A model generated the notes under the pieces. That model was not told the origin of the DNA, searched no databases, and saw only the letters and a program-made list of their open reading frames with translations. From CAVVFX01 sp963747535 (GTDB taxonomy: Bacteria; Acidobacteriota; Terriglobia; Bryobacterales; Bryobacteraceae): a stretch of DNA of 64,000 nucleotides. The stretch is from NCBI GenBank assembly GCA_963747535.1, contig CAVVFX010000022.1, positions 186,001-250,000 on the forward strand. Reading direction: 5' to 3'. Of this stretch, positions 7,325-15,749 are shown in pieces (positions within the stretch are counted from its first letter, which is position 1; each line of letters begins with the position of its first letter). The translations under genes and the position numbers were made by a program.

Positions 7325-8152
7325 CTAAAGCGGCGTCAGTGTGACCTGGAAATTCTCCGGCAAACCGGGCACAGTGACGACCTGGGTCAAGGGTTGAAAT
7401 CCGGTGGCCACCACGCGCAGAGTGTGTGAGCCGGCTTGCACACCGGAGAATACGAAAACGCCGCTTTTGCCGGTGCGCGTTCGCAGCCCGGCGTCCAGGA
7501 GATCGACCAACGCGCCGGGCACGGCGTTGGCGAGATTGTCGAATACCTGGCCGCCAAACTGCAGCCAGGTGTCGCTGGTACCTTTTCCCGCCGATACTCC
7601 GGCAGTAGTCGTGGTGACCAGGAAGTCGGTCAAATTGTCGAAGAGGGGCACGCTGATGGTGACGGTGAGAGTCAGCGAGAGGCGCAGCGTGTTGCCGAGG
7701 GACGACCAGAATTCCGCCAGGTTCTTGAGGGCGTCAGGATGCAGAGCGACCATCGGAAGCGGCGGTTCCTGGCCCACCAGCGCGCCCTGGAGAAATGTGG
7801 AGGGGATGGTGGGGAACCGGCCCAGCGCCTGGAAGACCTGGCTCAACAACTGCTGCTCCTGTAGCGCCGGTTCCATTCCGCCGACCGGCCACGCGGTGGC
7901 CATGTATGAGCAGGCGAGGCGGAGTGGAGCTTTGTGGGTCACTGCCTGGTTGCCGCTCTTGGTGATGGTCAGTTCGTTGCTGCGGAGTTCGAGGTTCTCG
8001 CGCAGGTCGTAGAGGAAAAGGTCTACAGTGGTCTGGAGCGGATGGAAGGACTCTTCAGGGCGATCGAAGACGATGAGGGCGTTGCTGAGCGGCGCGGGGA
8101 GCCCGGGCTGCGACAAAATTGTTTGCAGCGTGCGGGAGAGGTCCTGGATCAT
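7325..8152 (-). CDS. DUF4255 (Pvc16-like) tail terminator with CarboxypepD_reg-like tail
   Basis: A 275-aa protein. The start at 8152 (MIQDLSRTLQTILSQ) gives the expected family N-terminus. Residues 1-~185 are a DUF4255/Pvc16_N domain, the cap ending tube and sheath growth (DLFLYDLRENLELRSNE, then LRLACSYMATAW). The last ~75 residues (FGGQVFDNLANAVPGALVDL, later SGVFVFSGVQAGSHTLRV) look like a carboxypeptidase-regulatory or Cna-B beta-sandwich, a plausible distal binding module. A 396-bp gap with repeat elements separates it from the AAA gene; the sheath gene follows 31 bases later. Confidence 0.85.
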   Translation of the reverse strand: MIQDLSRTLQTILSQPGLPAPLSNALIVFDRPEESFHPLQTTVDLFLYDLRENLELRSNELTITKSGNQAVTHKAPLRLACSYMATAWPVGGMEPALQEQQLLSQVFQALGRFPTIPSTFLQGALVGQEPPLPMVALHPDALKNLAEFWSSLGNTLRLSLTLTVTISVPLFDNLTDFLVTTTTAGVSAGKGTSDTWLQFGGQVFDNLANAVPGALVDLLDAGLRTRTGKSGVFVFSGVQAGSHTLRVVATGFQPLTQVVTVPGLPENFQVTLTPL

Positions 8153-8388
8153 TCGGGCACCTCGCGGCCGGCCGCAATTGTGGGGCGGACGCCCTCGTCC
8201 GTGCGCGACCCCCCGGTCGCCGGAACCGCCAGTTTCAGACCTAGTGGTCCGCGGCTTTCCCCACGGTTGGCGGCCGAAAGAGGGCTGGACAGATGAAAGT
8301 CTTTCGTCCGGGAAAGGCACAGGCCGAAGCCTGTAGTACTCAATCTTCGTTTCTTTGCGCGGCGCGACGATTTTGGCGACGCCAACCT

Positions 8389-8439
8389 GGCTGCTTCGCA
8401 GCCCGACGGACCACAAAAAACGATGGTCCATCGTACGGG
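8389..8439 (-). repeat. Composite hairpin element, copy 2
   Basis: Located between the AAA gene stop and the DUF4255 gene start. A first stem-loop GGCTGC-TTC-GCAGCC (8389-8403) is followed by GGACCA-(10 nt)-TGGTCC (8408-8429) and TCGTACGGG. The perfect 6-bp second stem has the same 10-nt loop (C, six A, CGA) as copy 1. Confidence 0.75.
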
Positions 8440-8442
8440 AAC

Positions 8443-8484
8443 GGGCTGCTTCGCAGGCGGGCAGTCCACAATAAACGATGGCCT
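8443..8484 (-). repeat. Composite hairpin element, copy 3 (tandem with copy 2)
   Basis: A second composite directly after copy 2. It has a GGCTGC-TTC-GCAG hairpin, then AGTCCA-(10 nt)-TGGCCT (8463-8484), which still pairs through one wobble. Together copies 2 and 3 look like a ~50-bp tandem duplication filling much of the 396-bp gap at 8153-8548; no gene is evident in the rest of that gap. Confidence 0.65.
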
Positions 8485-8548
8485 AGCCCACTGAGGTTTG
8501 CGGCGAAGACGCGCTGTGTTGCAAGGTAGCAAGGCGCGGCAGGACTGC

Positions 8549-10642
8549 TTAGTTTGCGACACGTCCACTGCTCCCTTCGCCTTCCAGCCAGCTGCGGCCC
8601 AGCTTTTGATATTCGCGCCGCGAGGCCTTCAGGACGTGCGCCATGTTGATGACTCCGCCATCCGCTGCCGCGTAGAATGCCGAGGCGCGGGCGATGCTCC
8701 GGATGTTGCCGCTGGCTAGCCTTACGCTCCGCGCCAGTGCAGGGAAATCGACATCCTGGTGAATCGGCGCTTCGTGCGGGAAGATCACCTGCCACACGCG
8801 GCAACGCTCGGCTTCACTGGGGAACGGGAACTCCACGATCGCCTGGATGCGCCGCATGAAGGCTTCATCGATGTGCTGTTTGACGTTGGTGGCCAGGATG
8901 GCAATGCCTTCGTACTCTTCCATCTTCTGCAGAAGGTAACCGATCTCGATGTTGGCGTAGCGGTCGTGCGAGTCCTTCACTTCGGAACGCTTGCCGAACA
9001 GCGCGTCGGCCTCATCGAAAAACAGAATGGCGTTGGAATGTTCCGCCGCTGTGAAGACCCGATCCAGGTTTTTCTCGGTTTCGCCGATATACTTGCTCAC
9101 GATTTGCGAAAGATCGATCTTGTAGAGATCTAGCTTCAGTTGGTTGGCGATGACTTCGGCGGCCATGGTTTTGCCCGTTCCCGGAGGCCCGGTGAACAGC
9201 ACATTGAGTCCCTTGCCCAGCGAAAGCAGGCGTCCGAAGCCCCAGTCGCCGAAGACTGTTTCGCGATGCTCGGCCTGCTCGCAGATCTCGCGCAGTTGCT
9301 GCATCTGGTCGTCCGGCAGAACGATCTGGTCCCAGTTGTACTTGGGGGTGACTTTGCGCGCCAGTTTCATTAGTTCGTGGCCGGATTCGGCGCGAGCCGC
9401 GGCGCAAAACCCGTCGACGGTCGGTTCGGAGCCGTGCCAGCGTCCGTCGTTGCCGGCGCAGGCCGCGGCGTCGGCAATCTGGTCCGAGGTGAGGCGAAAC
9501 CGATCGGCGAGCAGCGTCAGATCCGGGTCAGGCAGTGCCACGCCCTGGCGCTCGATATGGTCGCGCCAGCACTCACGAGCTTGACCGCGGTCGAGCACGT
9601 CCACGCGCACACTGAGAACGCCGGCGGGGCCTCGGGAAAGGGGAATCCAAGGTTGCACGCCGGAGAGGACCACCGCTCCGGAAGTTTCTGACATCACGTC
9701 GAGCAGGGCGCGAAACGACCCCGGAGCATCGCGCCGCACCGCGTCCACGCCGTCCAGATAGGGCACCGCGCCGAGCAGTCGCGCGGCTCGAAAAGCGAGC
9801 TCGAGCGCGGGCCGGAATGCGGCGCTGCCCTCCGGTGCGAGGGCCAGGTCGATCGTCAGCAGGCTGGAACCCACGGCGTGCGCCACGGACCGAGCGGTTC
9901 GCAACTTGTCGGCCACCGCGACACCGTGCAAATAGATTCGTAGGGGATGGGCGCCGGTGCGCGGTTGGGACGCGAAGGCCCGGAGACGTTCACGATCGAG
10001 AGGTTCTTCCGCGGTTGACAGCGAGTCCAGCAGGCGGCAGAAGGGTATCAGTCGCCGGTCCAGTGAATGGTGGCCAAGCACGTACGCGACGACCTGGTCT
10101 TCGAGCTTCAGATATTGCGCGAGCAAGGGTGGCTCGGGCTGGCTGGAATCGGGCAGCAGACGGATGAGCCCGTGTCGTATCAGCGGCGCATCCGCCGCAA
10201 AGCGCCCGCGCAACGCCAACTTGGCGCTTGCATCGGGAGCGAAGAGGTTCAGCGCGAGTTCCACGACCGGCCGCTTGCGCGTGACGTCGTCCTGCAGGTA
10301 CGCGTAAAGGCGTTCGTAGCGGAGATCGATTTCCGGCGCCAGTGCGATGACCATGACATTCAGATCGAAGGTGGAGAGGCCGAACATGCTTGCCAGTTCT
10401 TCCAGGTGCGGGACGCCGGTGGCCAGCGAGTTGGCGAACGGCCCATCCGCCTCGCCGCGGAACCAGGGAGCGGCCGGTGCGCTGTTCAGGATGCGGGCTA
10501 CATCGGAGGCGCGGATCTGCAGGCCGCGAAAGAAATCGGGAGTTTGATCGGGTCCGGCGCCCGCCTGTGACTGGGCGATGGCGAGAGCGAGGATGGCATC
10601 GAGGCGCGACAACGCCTCGATCAAGGGGTTGTGCTCACTCAT
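8549..10642 (-). CDS. AAA+ ATPase of the eCIS (Pvc15-like)
   Basis: A 697-aa AAA+ protein of the class present in nearly all eCIS; it is thought to act in assembly or cargo loading. The Walker A motif GPPGTGKT is near residue 484, and Walker B ILFFDEADALFG near 536, followed by sensor segment ILATN. The first ~450 residues are a divergent N-terminal region including a degenerate second ATPase-like unit (LYAYLQDDVTRKRPVVELAL). Its ATG overlaps the stop of the DUF3467 gene (ATGA). The AAA gene leads the operon here, whereas in Afp/PVC loci it is near the end. Confidence 0.93.
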   Translation of the reverse strand: MSEHNPLIEALSRLDAILALAIAQSQAGAGPDQTPDFFRGLQIRASDVARILNSAPAAPWFRGEADGPFANSLATGVPHLEELASMFGLSTFDLNVMVIALAPEIDLRYERLYAYLQDDVTRKRPVVELALNLFAPDASAKLALRGRFAADAPLIRHGLIRLLPDSSQPEPPLLAQYLKLEDQVVAYVLGHHSLDRRLIPFCRLLDSLSTAEEPLDRERLRAFASQPRTGAHPLRIYLHGVAVADKLRTARSVAHAVGSSLLTIDLALAPEGSAAFRPALELAFRAARLLGAVPYLDGVDAVRRDAPGSFRALLDVMSETSGAVVLSGVQPWIPLSRGPAGVLSVRVDVLDRGQARECWRDHIERQGVALPDPDLTLLADRFRLTSDQIADAAACAGNDGRWHGSEPTVDGFCAAARAESGHELMKLARKVTPKYNWDQIVLPDDQMQQLREICEQAEHRETVFGDWGFGRLLSLGKGLNVLFTGPPGTGKTMAAEVIANQLKLDLYKIDLSQIVSKYIGETEKNLDRVFTAAEHSNAILFFDEADALFGKRSEVKDSHDRYANIEIGYLLQKMEEYEGIAILATNVKQHIDEAFMRRIQAIVEFPFPSEAERCRVWQVIFPHEAPIHQDVDFPALARSVRLASGNIRSIARASAFYAAADGGVINMAHVLKASRREYQKLGRSWLEGEGSSGRVAN

Positions 10643-10872
10643 GGCGTTCCAGGCTCACGATCGGGAATCGGACCCAGGGATTGCTCATGTCGCCGGATGG
10701 ATTCGAGAAACATCTCTGCGAACTGTTTGGCATAGAAAGGAGTGGTGACAATTCTGGAATGAATGCGCGCACGCTCCTCGTTCTCATACTGTTGGCCAAA
10801 CGCGATCACAAACTCGAAGGCGTTCTGACCGATCTCCAGGTAGTTGCTGTAGCGAACTTCGATTTCGCACAA
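10639..10872 (-). CDS. DUF3467 family protein
   Basis: A 77-aa protein matching the DUF3467 pattern: EVRYSNYLEIGQNAFEFVIA near the N-terminus, then RIVTTPFYAKQFAEMFLESI with a trailing Glu/Gln-rich helix. The chosen start is TTG at 10872; a strong purine run (GGAGAAAGG) lies ~18 bases upstream, so the true start is uncertain. The stop overlaps the AAA ATPase start, implying coupled translation and probably a shared job in the eCIS. DUF3467 has no established function that I know of. Confidence 0.8.
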   Translation of the reverse strand: MCEIEVRYSNYLEIGQNAFEFVIAFGQQYENEERARIHSRIVTTPFYAKQFAEMFLESIRRHEQSLGPIPDREPGTP

Positions 10873-11013
10873 GATTGCCCACCGGCCTTTCTCCGATTTG
10901 CGAAGTTACTGAATGCAAGAGCAGAGCCAAATTCTGAACGGGTCGCGGGTGAGGCGATTTGCGTGGCAGGAAAAGGAGTTGCGGATCCTGGCTGTGAGAT
11001 GCGGTTGGCGGGG

Positions 11014-11133
11014 TGTCACAGCGGATGTTACATGCGGGAGGAGCCGCAAAGATGCGAATAGACAGATTTCACTCGTTTTGCTCGAGGCGATGCAGTGTTC
11101 GCGGGCGGTACAGGTATGTAACAGGGAGTGACA
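11014..11133. other. Imperfect long inverted repeat upstream of the eCIS operon
   Basis: The left arm has TGTCAC (11014) and TGTTACAT (11026). The right arm has ATGTAACA (11116) and GTGACA (11128), the exact reverse complements in mirrored order, enclosing ~80 bp. The interval between the DUF3467 gene and the dispersed repeat (10873-11202) otherwise shows no gene. This could be paired regulator sites or the ends of a small element. Confidence 0.4.
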
Positions 11134-11202
11134 GAGTTGACGCGCTTTGCGTGGACGCGCCTGCAGTCGCATGCGGACGTGGTCGACCTTCCACGGCTAG
11201 TA

Positions 11203-11305
11203 AGTTGCGAAAGTTCGCGCAACCACTTCTAACGGTCACGGCTCGGAAGTCATTGCTGAGCCGCGCGCGTAAGCAAGCGGTACTGTACGCCAAATTTCTG
11301 CAAGT
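11203..11305 (+). repeat. Dispersed ~95-bp intergenic repeat, copy A
   Basis: Shares a nearly colinear ~95-bp block with copies at 28985-29092 (reverse) and 51017-51107. Landmarks in order are AAGTTCGCGCAACCACT, a GGCTCGG...CTGAGCC stem-loop, GCGCGCGTAAGCAAGCGG and GTACGCCAA. In this copy the stem contains one G-T wobble. No open frame is shared between copies. It lies just past the 3' end of the convergent coiled-coil gene. Confidence 0.85.
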
Positions 11306-11322
11306 GGGTACTGGTCTCACGT

Positions 11323-12333
11323 CTAGTCTGGGGTCAGGCGGTGGTGCTGCGGGACTTCTCGCGTGCGCCACTTCCAGGCAAGACGCTTCAAACGTAACTC
11401 TTGTTGGGCGCACAACTCGGTCCATCGGTTTTGCCAGCGGACGTAGAACGCCAGGCACCAGCAGAGGGCGGCGAAAGCGATTGCCAGACGCGCCATCGCG
11501 AACCAGTACGGTTCTCCGTCGGAGGTGGGCTGAGTGGTTTTATAGAACGACCAGGCTGACGCTGCTGCCAGCGCCGCAAGGAGTATCGCGCACGCGATTT
11601 TGCCCGGCAGCGTCCGGTGTTCAGTTTCGCGGGTGAGCGAGATGGGCGCACTTTGGTCGAGGCTGTCGAGCGCCTTGCTTCTGGCCTCCAGTTCCTTCTC
11701 GCGCTGCAGGAGTTCTGCGGCTTGCGCGGCGTACTCCGCGTCCCGTTGCTGCTGTTTCTGCAGATAGATCTTCTCGAGGCGATCGCGATCGCGTTCGAGT
11801 ACCTCTTCCAGCCTGCGCAGATGCGCTTCGGAATCGCAGAGAAGTTTCGCTTGCAGTTCTTCGAGACGAGTCACAGTCTCCTCGCGCCGCTGGTTGAACT
11901 CCGCGAGCGGGGGCAGCTTATGGTCGATAGTTCTGCTGCGCATGTAGGGGTCAAAAACGTTGTGGAAGGCCATGGCGATTCGGGTCTTGACCTCCTGGTT
12001 CTGATTGAAAACATCCGGCAGGTTGACGTTGACTGTTACGCTGCCGGTAGCGTCTCGGGTGAAGGCAAGATTAGTGTTGGCGGATTGTCCCTGCGCCTGA
12101 AACTGAAGTTGTGCCCAGCGAAGAATTTCTCCCTCATGGCGGAGGATTTGCTCCAAGGTTGCGTTGTTTCGCATTTGCGGGAAGGGGCAGGTGTTGATAT
12201 CGTTGCCTTCCAGCACGCGCCATTGAAAGGTGGCGTCGCCGGTGTCAGGGATTTGTCCGGCGAGTTGTTCCAGGGCCTGAACCAACTGGTTGTCGGTCAT
12301 GGGAGATGTCGACACGGAGAGAGAGGTGGGCAT
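11323..12333 (-). CDS. Coiled-coil protein with C-terminal membrane segments, unknown function
   Basis: A 336-aa protein I do not recognise. Residues ~12-135 are a soluble domain with a possible DUF-like fold (FQWRVLEGNDINTCPFPQMR). Residues ~145-225 are a long charged coiled coil (RLEELQAKLLCDSEAHLRRL and onward). Two hydrophobic segments follow near 245-265 and 280-305, then a basic tail. Neither candidate ATG (12333 or 12300) has a clear ribosome site. It is co-oriented with the eCIS operon and could anchor something at the inner membrane, but a link to the eCIS is inference from position only. Confidence 0.75.
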   Translation of the reverse strand: MPTSLSVSTSPMTDNQLVQALEQLAGQIPDTGDATFQWRVLEGNDINTCPFPQMRNNATLEQILRHEGEILRWAQLQFQAQGQSANTNLAFTRDATGSVTVNVNLPDVFNQNQEVKTRIAMAFHNVFDPYMRSRTIDHKLPPLAEFNQRREETVTRLEELQAKLLCDSEAHLRRLEEVLERDRDRLEKIYLQKQQQRDAEYAAQAAELLQREKELEARSKALDSLDQSAPISLTRETEHRTLPGKIACAILLAALAAASAWSFYKTTQPTSDGEPYWFAMARLAIAFAALCWCLAFYVRWQNRWTELCAQQELRLKRLAWKWRTREVPQHHRLTPD

Positions 12334-12464
12334 ATCGATTGAATGTACAGATTGCCGGCGCGAGTGTCCAGTCTGCGGGGCGAGATTGTCAATTCTAATG
12401 TGGCGGCGATAATATAGGCTGTGCAGGAGGCTGAAGTCTGACCCATCTCAACCGGAGCAGTCAC

Positions 12465-15400
12465 GTGTTGCAGACGTTCGCCTGCCTCGCATTCATTCTA
12501 TTAGGACGTCCTGCCAGTGCCGCAGACGATGCGGAGTTTTTTGAGAAGCGAGTTCGTCCGGTGTTGGCAACCAATTGCTACGCGTGTCATGGACCCGAAA
12601 AGCAATTTGCCGGTCTCCGGCTCGATTCCAGGGAACGAGTGCTCAAGGGAGGACAAGGCGGACCCGCTGCGGTTCCCGGCAAGCCTGACCAGAGTCTACT
12701 CATTAAAGCAGTCCGGCACCAGGGTCCCAAAATGCCGCTCGGCGGCAAGCTCAGCGCGACCGAGGTGGCCGCCTTGGAGGATTGGGTTCTCAGAGGTCTC
12801 CCCTGGCCTGAAACGAAAGGCGCAATCCAGGCATCCGGGAGCGCCCCATCTTTCTACCAGCAACTGATTCGCGAGTATTGGGCCTTTCAACCCGTGCGCG
12901 CAACGCGACCGCCGCGAAACGCAGGCGATCCAATCGACGCTTTTGTGCGCGTCAAACTGGATCAATCGGGACTCAAACCGGCGACCGCCGCACAACCGCG
13001 CGACCTTATCCGAAGACTGGCAAATGTCCTGACCGGCCTGCCGCCGGAAGAAGCCGATGCGCAACCTCTGCTCGGCACTTACTCCACTCCCGGCTACGAA
13101 GGGTATGTCGACCATCTTCTGGCGTCGCCGCACTTTGGAGAAGAATGGGCGCGTCATTGGATGGACGTGGTCCGCTTCGCGGAGACCTATGGCTACGAAT
13201 GGAATTACGAAATTCACGGCGCGTGGCGCTATCGCGACTATCTGATTCGCGCCTTTAATAACGATGTACCCTACGACCAGTTTGTTCGCGAACACATCGC
13301 CGGCGATCTGCTCGAGAAGCCTCGTACCCGCGACAACGGCAAATGGAACGAGTCTGTCATCGGCACCACGTTCTACCGGCTCGGCGAAATGGGCCACGAC
13401 GACTGCATTCAGTTCCGCGAACTTCGCACCGACGTCGTCGACAATCAGATCGACACCCTGAGCAAGGCTTTTCAGGGAGTCACCGTGTCGTGTGCTCGCT
13501 GCCACGATCACAAGATTGATCCCATTCCTACAGAGGATTACTACGCTCTCTATGGGATCTTGAACAGTTCGCGCCCGGTTACCCGTACCCTGAACCTCAA
13601 GGGTCCGAGCGAAGCATCGCGCGCCCGCCTGCTTGAACTAAAGCGGCAAATCCGTAACGAACTGGCTATCGCCTGGTTGAAGGAGAGTTCGTCGCTCGGA
13701 CCCCATCTCGCGGCGGCACTCGCCTGGCGCGCGGACGCAACAGACGGCGCTCAACTGGCGTCCGGCCTGGACCCGCTCCGCGTCAGCCTCTGGCTGAAGC
13801 TTCTCGACCGCAAGAATGTCGAGCTGGAGGATCCCCTGTTTCCTGTCGCCCAGATGGCGGACAGCAAAACCTGGGACGAAACCTGGACGAACCTCTCCAG
13901 GCAATATGAGAAAGAGATCGCCGAAAGAGATCGTTACAATTATGAAAAGTTCATACGCGTAGGCGACTTCGGAAAAGAGCTTCCTCCCGGCTGGAGCGCC
14001 GACGGTCTGGGTTTGCGTAGCGGCCCTTCATCCAGCGGTGATTTCGCGGTTGCGACCGAGGGCTACGAAGCTGTAGCGGGAGTCTTTCCGTCGGGCATCT
14101 TCACCAATCTCCTCTCAGACCGCATGAATGGAGTGCTTCGTTCGCCGCTTCTGCCCAAGGACAAGAAGTTCATCAGCCTGCAGGTAGTGGGTGGCAAGCT
14201 CGGTGCGCAGCGAACCATCGTCGACAACTGCGTAATCGGCGAGGACCACCAAATCCTGGACGCCCCTGATCTCAAGTGGATCACCCTCCCAACCAAGAGC
14301 GAGCAGCAGCTTCCCCTCTATATCGAGCTGAACACCAAGACCGACAATCCCCGCCTGCCGGAAAGGCCGGAGAAGTTCAAGAACGTTACCGACGCCGACC
14401 TGGTGTCTCCGCGCTCATACTTTGGAATCACCCGCGCCTATCTGCACGACGACAAAGTGACTCCCAAGGCGGAACTGGGACACATGAAGCGGCTGCTGGA
14501 CAACCCCGCGCCTACTACGTCGATCGCGTTAGCACAACAGTTCCAGAAGGCAGTATCGGATGTTCTCACTGCGTGGCGGGAAGACCGTGCGACGGAGCAG
14601 GACATCGTCTGGCTCGACTGGCTTCTCCGCGAACAGGTGATCTCGAATTCGCGAAACCTGACTCCAGCCCTGCACTACCTTACCGATCAATACCGCACCG
14701 CCGAGGCCGCTCTGGACTCGCCGGAAGTCGTCTATAGCATGGGCGACTTCGATCCCGGCCGCGACAACCCCATCTTTACGGGTGGAGAGGCTCACAGTCC
14801 GGGCAGGCCTGCCTCGCGTCATTTCCTGACGCTGATGCCGGCGGAACTAAGGCAGGTCGGAACTGAGCAGAGTGGCCGCCGCGAACTCGCCGAAGCCATC
14901 GCCAGTCCACGCAATCCGCTCACGGCACGGGTAATGGTAAATCGAGTCTGGCATTACGTGTTTGGCCGCGGACTCGTCGCCACCACGGACAACTTCGGCC
15001 GTTACGGCGACCAACCCGCGAATCAGGAACTCCTCGACTACCTCGCTGCGAGATTCGTGAAAGACGGCTGGTCGGTCAAGAAACTCATTCGCCTCATGGT
15101 GACTTCCGATACGTTCAAGCAGTCGAGCGAGGCCGATCCCGCGACGCTCGAGAAGGATCCGCAAAACCTCCAGTGGGGCCGCTATCCGGTTCGCAGGCTG
15201 GACGCCGAATCCATTCGCGACAGCATCCTGGCGGTCTCCGGCAGGCTCGACACCACCTTGTACGGACCCAGCGTGGAACCGCACCGCGCAGCACCGAAAC
15301 AATACCGGCGGCTCTTCCAGGGCCCCCTTGACGGCGATGGTCGTCGAAGCATCTATCTGAAAATTACCCGCATGGAAGGGCCTCGCTTCCTCGAACTGTT

Positions 15401-15749
15401 CGATCTTCCAGCGCCCCTACAGACTCGCGGCAATCGCGATGTAACCAACGTGCCCTCACAGTCTCTGGCGTTACTGAACGACCCCTTCGTTCTCGACCAG
15501 GCGCGCGTTTGGGCGGAGCATCTGGTCGCGAGGAAAGACGACGCGGTCGACGCACGCCTGACTTCTATGTTCCTCCGCGCATTGGCGCGTCCTCCTTCCG
15601 GAGAAGAACTCGAAAGATGGCGCACGCTCACAGATGGACTCGCCGCGCAGTATCACGTCGATCGCACAACTCTTCTCTCCAGCGTGCCCGTGTGGAAAGA
15701 CGTCGCCCACACCTTCTTCAACACCAAAGAATTTCTATACTTGAAATGA
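12465..15749 (+). CDS. PSCyt1/DUF1549/DUF1553 secreted cytochrome-like protein
   Basis: A 1094-aa exported protein of the planctomycete-cytochrome family. GTG start with GGAG upstream; cleavable leader ending ...RPASA. PSCyt1 domain: a CxxCH heme site at residues 38-42 (CYACH), a LRLDSRERVLKGGQGG segment and the MPLGGKL motif. DUF1549 (PSCyt2) spans ~150-360 (HWMDVVRFAETYGYEWNYE) and contains a second CARCHDHK motif. DUF1553 (PSD1) occupies the last ~270 residues (LTARVMVNRVWHYVFGRGLV). The middle ~400 residues are a family-variable insert. It overlaps the DUF1501 gene by ATGA. Substrate unknown; such pairs are associated with degradation of complex polymers. Confidence 0.93.
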   Translation: MLQTFACLAFILLGRPASAADDAEFFEKRVRPVLATNCYACHGPEKQFAGLRLDSRERVLKGGQGGPAAVPGKPDQSLLIKAVRHQGPKMPLGGKLSATEVAALEDWVLRGLPWPETKGAIQASGSAPSFYQQLIREYWAFQPVRATRPPRNAGDPIDAFVRVKLDQSGLKPATAAQPRDLIRRLANVLTGLPPEEADAQPLLGTYSTPGYEGYVDHLLASPHFGEEWARHWMDVVRFAETYGYEWNYEIHGAWRYRDYLIRAFNNDVPYDQFVREHIAGDLLEKPRTRDNGKWNESVIGTTFYRLGEMGHDDCIQFRELRTDVVDNQIDTLSKAFQGVTVSCARCHDHKIDPIPTEDYYALYGILNSSRPVTRTLNLKGPSEASRARLLELKRQIRNELAIAWLKESSSLGPHLAAALAWRADATDGAQLASGLDPLRVSLWLKLLDRKNVELEDPLFPVAQMADSKTWDETWTNLSRQYEKEIAERDRYNYEKFIRVGDFGKELPPGWSADGLGLRSGPSSSGDFAVATEGYEAVAGVFPSGIFTNLLSDRMNGVLRSPLLPKDKKFISLQVVGGKLGAQRTIVDNCVIGEDHQILDAPDLKWITLPTKSEQQLPLYIELNTKTDNPRLPERPEKFKNVTDADLVSPRSYFGITRAYLHDDKVTPKAELGHMKRLLDNPAPTTSIALAQQFQKAVSDVLTAWREDRATEQDIVWLDWLLREQVISNSRNLTPALHYLTDQYRTAEAALDSPEVVYSMGDFDPGRDNPIFTGGEAHSPGRPASRHFLTLMPAELRQVGTEQSGRRELAEAIASPRNPLTARVMVNRVWHYVFGRGLVATTDNFGRYGDQPANQELLDYLAARFVKDGWSVKKLIRLMVTSDTFKQSSEADPATLEKDPQNLQWGRYPVRRLDAESIRDSILAVSGRLDTTLYGPSVEPHRAAPKQYRRLFQGPLDGDGRRSIYLKITRMEGPRFLELFDLPAPLQTRGNRDVTNVPSQSLALLNDPFVLDQARVWAEHLVARKDDAVDARLTSMFLRALARPPSGEELERWRTLTDGLAAQYHVDRTTLLSSVPVWKDVAHTFFNTKEFLYLK

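Noticed and set aside
1..10872. Prophage interpretation of the tail genes
   Set aside because: No capsid, portal, terminase, integrase or lysis gene is present, and AAA ATPase and DUF4255 genes are typical of eCIS rather than phage.
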